From contig JAJQIQ010000106.1 in assembly GCA_021199135.1 (NCBI GenBank), positions 1-9,525 of the forward strand: DNA of 9,525 nt, written 5' to 3'. Both the position numbers and the translations under genes were made by a program. The DNA comes from Clostridiales bacterium (GTDB lineage: Bacteria > Bacillota > Clostridia > Lachnospirales > Lachnospiraceae). The notes beneath the pieces were generated by a model, which saw nothing but the letters and a program-made list of their open reading frames with translations, searched no databases and was not told the origin of the DNA. Shown here one piece after another: positions 6,860 through 9,525 of this stretch (position 1 is the stretch's first letter; every line of letters starts with the position of its first letter).

Positions 6860-8218
6860 TCACTCGAAAATATCGTTCAGCTGCAGCGGGCGCATGCCCC
6901 CTTTTACGACCACGATCACGGCGTCTCCGCGCAGGTACTTCGTGTCGCCGTCCGGGATTATGATCTTCGCACGCCTGGTGATGCAGGCGATGAGGACATT
7001 TTTCTTCAGGCGTATGGCCCGGAGCGGCTCCGCCACGTGGTCGGTCTTCGCGTCGACGACGAACTCCAGCGCCTCCGCCTGCCCGTCCGCGATGCTGTGG
7101 ACGGTGAGCGCCGCGCCCGTCGTGTTCTGCATCGAGCGCACGTAACGGACTATGGTGTTGCAACAGAGATCCTTCGGGCAGATTATGCTTCCTAGTTCCA
7201 AGCTTTCATATATGCTGTTGCTGTCTGAGCGGCTGACCTTCGTGATGACCTGCCCCACGCCGCATTTCTTCGCGAACAGGGAGACGATGAGATTCATCTC
7301 GTCCATCCCCGTCACGGTCACGAGCGCGTCGCAGTCGTTCACTCCCTCGCTCTCGAGGAGGTACTGGTTGCTCGCGTCGCCGTTTATGACGCTGACCTTA
7401 GGAAGCTGCTGGGCAAGCTCCTCGCAGCGCTTCCTGTCCGACTCTATGATCTGGACGTTTATGCCCTGCTTCGCCAGATCATCTGCGAGGTAGTAGCAGA
7501 TCCGCCCTCCCCCGCAGATCATGACGCGCTTCGCCTTCTTCGTGATTATGCCGAGGTTCTTGAGGAGCACGGTGAGCGCCTCAGAGGGGGCGGTGACAAA
7601 GAGCCTGTCGCCCTCCTTTATGATGAAATCGCCGTTCGGGATCGACGTCACGCCCTCGCGGCTGACCGCGCACACCAAGACCTTGCAATTTACGATGGAA
7701 TCGAGCTTGTAGAGCGGGACGTCCTTAAGCCGGCTGTCCTCCTCGACGCGCAGCTCAACGATCTCCGCGCGGCTCCTCGCGAACACGTCGCGCTGCAGGA
7801 AACCCGGGTATTTTATGAGGCGGTTTATCTCCCGCGCCGCCTGGTTCTCCGGGTTTACGATAAGCGAGAGCGCATAGAGCTCGCGCATAGAGAAAATCTG
7901 CGCCGCATACTCAGGGTTCCTGATCCTCGCTATGGTGTGCAGCTTAGGGTTCATGGCGTGTGCCGTCATGCAGCAGAGCAGGTTCACCTCATCCGCGCTC
8001 GTGGCGGCCACGAGGATCTCCGCGGACTCCACCTCCGCCTTCTCGAGCACCCGCATCGCCGCGCAGTTCCCCTGGACGGCCATGACGTCGTACCGCTCCA
8101 CGGTGGAGTCGAGCACATGCTGGTTGGAATCTATGAGCGTGAGGTCATGCCCCTCCTCCGCAAGCTTCTGCGTCAGGGACAGGCCCACCTTGCCGTCCCC
8201 TGCGATAATGATCTTCAC
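6860..8218 (-). CDS. trkA: Trk K+ uptake system regulatory subunit TrkA
   Basis: A 452-residue cytosolic protein that forms the gating ring on TrkH. It has the full duplicated layout: RCK_N (about 1-115) with GDGKVG at 7-12 and the acidic end of strand two in LTLIDSN, RCK_C (about 140-220), a second RCK_N (about 230-345) with GGGRIC at 236-241 and IIESD, and a second RCK_C (about 370-450). In this family the N domains bind NAD(H) or other nucleotides; RCK_C domains in Bacillota relatives can bind c-di-AMP, which is not testable here. The second nucleotide motif ends in Cys where Gly is usual, so the second site may differ in ligand. I chose GTG at 8218 because AAGGGAG lies just upstream and the protein then begins KIIIAGDGKVG as in relatives. 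An open frame continues 28 codons further, but through the promoter. It is the first gene of the operon. Confidence 0.95.
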   Translation of the reverse strand: MKIIIAGDGKVGLSLTQKLAEEGHDLTLIDSNQHVLDSTVERYDVMAVQGNCAAMRVLEKAEVESAEILVAATSADEVNLLCCMTAHAMNPKLHTIARIRNPEYAAQIFSMRELYALSLIVNPENQAAREINRLIKYPGFLQRDVFARSRAEIVELRVEEDSRLKDVPLYKLDSIVNCKVLVCAVSREGVTSIPNGDFIIKEGDRLFVTAPSEALTVLLKNLGIITKKAKRVMICGGGRICYYLADDLAKQGINVQIIESDRKRCEELAQQLPKVSVINGDASNQYLLESEGVNDCDALVTVTGMDEMNLIVSLFAKKCGVGQVITKVSRSDSNSIYESLELGSIICPKDLCCNTIVRYVRSMQNTTGAALTVHSIADGQAEALEFVVDAKTDHVAEPLRAIRLKKNVLIACITRRAKIIIPDGDTKYLRGDAVIVVVKGGMRPLQLNDIFE

Positions 8219-8258
8219 GAAAAACTCCCTTACCTTTCTAAAAAGCAAAGCTATTTCT

Positions 8259-8286
8259 ATTATATCAATGCTAATCCAAAAGGCAA
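8259..8286 (-). promoter_or_regulatory. Promoter of the trkA-trkH-mgtA operon
   Basis: On the minus strand TTGCCT (8281-8286), a 16-base spacer and a perfect TATAAT (8259-8264). Transcription would start near 8253, leaving a leader of about 35 bases with AAGGGAG as ribosome binding site. That is too short for a known K+, c-di-AMP or Mg2+ riboswitch. A second -10-like TATACT lies further upstream (8293-8298) but lacks a good -35 partner. Confidence 0.7.
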
Positions 8287-8327
8287 GGGGAAAGTATACC
8301 ATTTTTTAAGGAATTGTTTCGCGATAT

Positions 8328-9104
8328 TTATGAATTTTCCCCCTCGTCGAGCGTCGGGAACGAGACTATCGCCTTGAACAGGTCCCCGTCCGTCATCACC
8401 TCGAGGTTGCCGTCCATGAGGGCGGCCAGGCTCTGCGCGATGGAGAGCCCCAGCCCGCTGCCCTCGGTGTTGCGCGAGCTGTCTCCACGGACGAACCTCT
8501 CCATGAGCTCATCCCCGCTCGCTCCGAGCGGGGAGCGCGATATGTTCTTGAACGTCACTGTCACCATGCCGCCGAAAGTCTCGAGCGTGATGTAGACGCG
8601 CGACCCCGAAAGGCTGTACTTGCAGATGTTTGCCATGAGGTTGTCGATTATGCGCCAGAGGTGCCGCCCGTCCGCCATTATCATCGCGGGCTTATCCTGA
8701 CCCTCGACGATGAGCTCAAGCCCCTCCTTTTCTATGCGGTCTTCAAACTCCCCGACGACCTGCGCCAGGAGGACCGACGCGTCACACTCCTCCATATTAA
8801 CAGGGATGCTGCCGGTCGAGGCCTTAGACGCCTCGATGAGGTCCTCGAGCAGTTTTTTAAGCCGCGCCGACTGACGGTCGAGCACCGCGATATATTCCTG
8901 CGCCTTTTCAGATTCTATATCCTCCTTTTCGAGCAGGTCGACATAATTTATTATCGAGGTGAGCGGCGTCTTGATGTCGTGCGAGACGTTCGTGATAAGC
9001 TCCGCCCTAAACCGTTCGCTCTTCATCCTCTCCTCTACCGCCACGCTTATCCCGTCCCGGACGCTGTTTATGTCTTCCGCGTGCTTCTTGAAATCCCACG
9101 CCAT
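8328..9104 (-). CDS. Histidine kinase catalytic core lacking its sensor region (5'-truncated)
   Basis: From the ATG at 9104 this gives 258 residues that hold only the enzymatic half of a sensor kinase. The dimerisation/phosphoacceptor helix has NVSHDIKTPLT with His42. The ATP-binding domain shows the N box DNLMANICKYS (Asn155, Asn159) and the G2 box EGSGLGLSIA (215-219), with FVRGDSSRNTEGSG before it, as in many clostridial kinases. The core should be active. There is no sensor domain or membrane helix, although relatives carry a long membrane N-terminus. The kinase-like reading continues upstream of the ATG (AAGDYGTPIDTKKM, to about 9152) without an in-frame ATG or GTG, then turns into the receiver gene in another frame. 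No ribosome binding site precedes the ATG. I read it as a gene whose 5' part is lost. Expression would need a weak internal start or a -1 slip from the receiver frame. Confidence 0.8.
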   Translation of the reverse strand: MAWDFKKHAEDINSVRDGISVAVEERMKSERFRAELITNVSHDIKTPLTSIINYVDLLEKEDIESEKAQEYIAVLDRQSARLKKLLEDLIEASKASTGSIPVNMEECDASVLLAQVVGEFEDRIEKEGLELIVEGQDKPAMIMADGRHLWRIIDNLMANICKYSLSGSRVYITLETFGGMVTVTFKNISRSPLGASGDELMERFVRGDSSRNTEGSGLGLSIAQSLAALMDGNLEVMTDGDLFKAIVSFPTLDEGENS

Positions 9105-9520
9105 TTTTTTCGTGTCGATCGGCGTGCCGTAGTCCCCAGCCGCGACGCGCTCCCCAGCTGCATGTAGCGCCTGATCTGGGACTTCACCCGCGCCTGCAGC
9201 TCCGCCGGGTTGAACGGCTTCGTCACGTAGTCGTCCGCCCCGACGTCAAGCCCCAGCACCTTGTCGGCATCCTCTCCCTTGGCGGTGAGCAGGATTATCG
9301 GAACGTTCGAGAACTCCCTGATCTTCACCATCGCCTCTATCCCGTCCATCTCCGGCATCATTATGTCCATCAGGACGAGGTGGATGTCCTCGCTCTCCAC
9401 GAGCTCCACGGCCTCGCGCCCGCCTCGCGCCTCAAACATGCCGTAGCCGCTGCCCTGCAAATATATTTTCAGCGCGGACACGATGTCCGGCTCGTCGTCG
9501 CAGATCAAGATGTTGTACAC
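9068..9520 (-). CDS. Response regulator receiver domain lacking its output domain (3'-truncated)
   Basis: A 150-residue frame starting at GTG 9520, five bases from the window end, so its ribosome binding site is not visible. Residues 1-124 are a complete receiver: the acidic pair Asp8/Asp9, phospho-acceptor Asp52 in LVLMDIMMPEMDG, Thr79 in LLTAK and Lys101 in KPFNP, ending in ARVKSQIRRYMQLGS. At this point OmpR-type relatives continue with a linker and a DNA-binding domain of about 100 residues. Here the last 26 residues (rich in Arg, Ser and Thr) are the kinase gene read in the wrong frame, and the frame stops at 9068. The receiver can probably still be phosphorylated but has no output domain. 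Either it is a deletion product or the assembly has lost sequence. It overlaps the kinase frame by 37 bases. Confidence 0.8.
   Translation of the reverse strand: MYNILICDDEPDIVSALKIYLQGSGYGMFEARGGREAVELVESEDIHLVLMDIMMPEMDGIEAMVKIREFSNVPIILLTAKGEDADKVLGLDVGADDYVTKPFNPAELQARVKSQIRRYMQLGSASRLGTTARRSTRKKWRGISRSTRKT
9104..9110 (-). other. A-run positioned as a possible -1 slippery site
   Basis: Seven consecutive A on the minus strand. In the receiver frame they are read as cgA AAA AAA Tgg, the canonical A AAA AAA slippery form. A -1 slip leads exactly into the kinase frame at Lys-Lys-Met-Ala-Trp. No strong stimulatory hairpin or well-placed upstream ribosome-binding-site-like element is evident, and the kinase family normally encodes Lys-Lys here, so the run may be coincidental. 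Confidence 0.3.
9133..9158. repeat. Short direct repeat at the receiver/kinase junction
   Basis: The 8-mer TCCCCAGC (plus strand) occurs at 9133-9140 and again at 9151-9158, 18 bases apart. It lies just where receiver homology ends and kinase homology begins. Repeats this short can mediate slipped-strand deletion or confuse an assembler. It may also be chance in GC-rich DNA. Confidence 0.4.
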
Positions 9521-9525
9521 TGTTC

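Noticed and set aside
8219..8258. Riboswitch in the trkA leader (K+ or c-di-AMP type)
   Set aside because: The predicted leader is about 35 bases, too short for the known classes, and no conserved core is seen.
8219..8302. A 28-codon N-terminal extension of trkA
   Set aside because: It covers the operon promoter, and TrkA proteins begin at the KIIIAGDGKVG strand, which matches the GTG at 8218.

Overview
The window reads as part of a bacterial chromosome, probably a fairly GC-rich gut-type member of the Bacillota (class Clostridia). This rests on a CvfB-type RNA-binding protein, consensus sigma-A-type promoters, strong GGAGG ribosome binding sites, a tRNA gene that does not encode CCA, and a histidine kinase of a kind I associate with Clostridia. 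I cannot assign a genus, and Synergistota is a possible alternative. Every gene but one lies on the minus strand, so the layout is best read from right to left.

Right edge (9520 down to 8328): a two-component system that looks damaged. An intact receiver domain (minus-strand GTG start at 9520) stops before the expected OmpR-type DNA-binding domain. It runs straight into a histidine kinase that lacks its sensor and membrane part. The kinase is in the -1 frame relative to the receiver. A run of seven A sits exactly where a -1 slip would join the two frames. This is either an internal deletion, an assembly collapse, or (less likely) a frameshift-expressed receiver-kinase hybrid.

Centre (8286 down to 2134): a tight ion-transport operon. 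A promoter (TTGCCT, 16 bases, TATAAT) precedes trkA (K+ channel regulator with two RCK repeats). Seven bases on comes trkH (K+ channel subunit). Its stop codon overlaps the likely TTG start of mgtA (P-type Mg2+ ATPase). After 43 bases comes an OmpR/PhoB-type winged-helix regulator whose N-terminal part is too short and too altered to be a normal receiver. The arrangement couples K+ uptake and Mg2+ uptake under one promoter, with its own candidate regulator at the end. I see no riboswitch in the roughly 35-base leader.

Left part (2133 down to 1): one plus-strand gene, a flavin-reductase-fold protein at 1579-2085, is driven by a good promoter back to back with the consensus promoter of a tRNA-Gln(CUG) gene. 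The tRNA is followed by a hairpin with a weak U-tract and, within a few bases, the ribosome binding site of cvfB. I find no separate cvfB promoter, so cvfB is probably expressed by read-through from the tRNA promoter. At the left edge is the 5' end of an AAA-ATPase-like gene (the family that usually carries a C-terminal PD-(D/E)XK nuclease-like domain), cut by the window.

The long plus-strand open frames opposite trkA, trkH, mgtA and cvfB are antisense shadows of GC-rich genes. I see no CRISPR array, insertion sequence or rRNA.
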